Source of the DNA: Thuidium tamariscinum
Lineage: Eukaryota > Streptophyta > Bryopsida > Hypnales > Thuidiaceae
Assembly: GCA_947034885.2 (NCBI GenBank)
Contig: OX344755.2
Location: 28,279,052-28,343,051, forward strand
Direction: 5' to 3'
Length of the DNA stretch: 64,000 nt
The position numbers and the translations under genes were made by a program. Within the stretch, counting starts at the first letter, position 1. Every line of letters starts with the position of its first letter. The notes under the pieces were generated by a model. That model ran no database searches. It saw only the letters and a list, made by a program, of their open reading frames with translations, and had not been told where the DNA came from. Positions 62,820 to 64,000 of this stretch are shown here, piece after piece.

Positions 62820-63500
62820 GATCATTCACTTTTGGCCCTTGTGGGGAAACATGGGATTTGTGGTAGTACCTGCGGGCTGAAATTTCAAATTCGATCCTCG
62901 TTTTTAGTTTTTAAGATCTTCTTCAGAAGATAAAAAAATTGATTAACTTCCATGGAATGTAATTTCTTTCACAATTGATTCCCAATAACAACATCTATGA
63001 TCCAATGAACTCAAAATATTGAAAATAAGGGACGGGGGGTTGAAAAAACTAGAACAATGTCACCATTGAGATTATTGTGTTTCAATCCCATGTTAGAGCT
63101 ATTAATGATTTAGTTTTTCTTTCAATCTTGGACTTACTTGTACTTAACCATTTTTTGAATAATGAAAATCAAGCCTATTTTTCTTGAAATTTTTGTCTTA
63201 GACTTTCAACTCCCATCCAAGTTCTTCAAATTCCTTCACAACTTTTAATTGAACTTATTGAAGGTCCATTCTCCGTGCTCCATAGTTCCAAAAAAATTCC
63301 ACGAGTAGCGATCAAAGTCATCTGATATTTTTGCTACTTTTTCCTAGATAAGCAAAGTACAAGATCCTAAGGTTAGATCCGAAGAAAAGTATTTTCTTCG
63401 TTTTCTTATAGTGAACGCAGCAGAAATGACAGTTCTGAGTGGTTTGTAATAAAAAAATCGCCTTGGTCCTTCAAGGGTTAACAATAAAGGGAGAGATTTA
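62820..63500. repeat. Dispersed repeat, copy 2 (partner of 54,573-55,503)
   Basis: It shares ordered blocks with the first copy: CATGGGATTTGTGG, GGCTGAAATTT, AGAGCTATTAATGATTTAG, TCAAAGTCATCTGA, TACAAGATCCTAAGGTTAGA, CAGCAGAAATGACAG and CCTTGG..AAGGGTTAA. It is in the same orientation, about 8.0-8.2 kb apart. The left terminal repeat is not preserved. It is diverged, so an old family. Confidence 0.6.
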
Positions 63501-64000
63501 TATTTCATAACCATATTTTATTGCAAGACATTCTAAACTCTGAAGTTGTAACTTGTAAGGGCCTAATATAACAATTTCTAAACAAATTAGATAAATGTAT
63601 CACCATACTTTCTACAATTCTACAGTTGGAAGATGGTGACATTCATGATTGCATTAGAGGATGAGTGAAATTTGAAAATGATGCAATTATACTTGAAAAA
63701 GGATTTCAAAATGTGGGTTTTTATAGAATCCTTCATTTCAATCTAAGTGAATGTAAATATGAAGGAGTGTACTTCAAATGATTTTACCCCTTACTGCCTT
63801 ACTGGTTTGCATTTAGAAATATGTAAAGAGTATATGTTTTCTCTATTAAAGTAGGGTGCATACATTTTTTAAATTAATAATGTGTTGGATCCTTGAATCA
63901 TTCATCAATTTCTTTTCACTATTTATTATTTTATATGACCCCCATATTTCCATAATGCAAAAATGATGAAGAAACTAGGGTTTAGGTCCTAGGGTTTAAG
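63501..64000. other. AT-rich intergenic DNA ending in telomere-like motifs
   Basis: No gene seen. The last 25 bases contain two TAGGGTTTA-type units (CTAGGGTTTAGGTCCTAGGG), possibly the start of another telomere-like tract beyond the window. Confidence 0.5.

Overview
The window reads as plant nuclear DNA from a repeat-rich chromosome region. The evidence is plant-type (TTTAGGG)n telomere-like tracts at 42.74, 48.06 and 63.98 kb, a hAT-family DNA transposon with 8-bp target duplications, a plant-style retroelement relic, and sparse AT-rich intergenic DNA. I cannot name the species. The large satellite suggests a pericentromeric, knob-like or subtelomeric position.

Layout. Bases 1 to about 42,738 are one head-to-tail satellite of a 195-bp monomer, about 219 copies. 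Positions 1-33.5 kb are very homogeneous and carry irregular higher-order repeats, including a 17-monomer block in tandem at about 5.26-11.89 kb. From 33.4 to 36.0 kb an 8-monomer block is duplicated, and from about 36 kb to the edge the monomers become progressively more divergent. The array stops in a degenerate telomere-like tract. Between 42.8 and 45.65 kb lie three older short tandem families (about 305, 292 and 174 bp); two of them carry conserved dyads.

The remaining 18 kb holds a few minus-strand coding regions among mobile DNA. These are: an unrecognised 376-aa ORF (45,840-46,970); a frameshifted retroelement-like plus-strand ORF (48.64-50.29 kb) followed by an LTR-like segment; the 3' piece of an unrecognised gene (52,728-53,030); a protein-kinase-like gene (55,997-58,348) split by an 841-bp hAT element; and an unrecognised gene with one in-frame stop and a Gly/Tyr/Ser-rich tail (59,942-61,021). 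GC-rich islands built on CGGACGG-like motifs lie inside or just 5' of three of these minus-strand genes. Minisatellites, MITE-like elements and a dispersed repeat pair (54.57-55.50 and 62.82-63.50 kb) fill most of the rest.

The genes show no operon or pathway logic. The best-supported event is the hAT insertion: its 8-bp target duplications are identical, and removing the element with one duplication restores an uninterrupted frame of about 500 codons. The inserted element contains a 95-nt-arm, near-perfect hairpin that could make small RNAs if transcribed.
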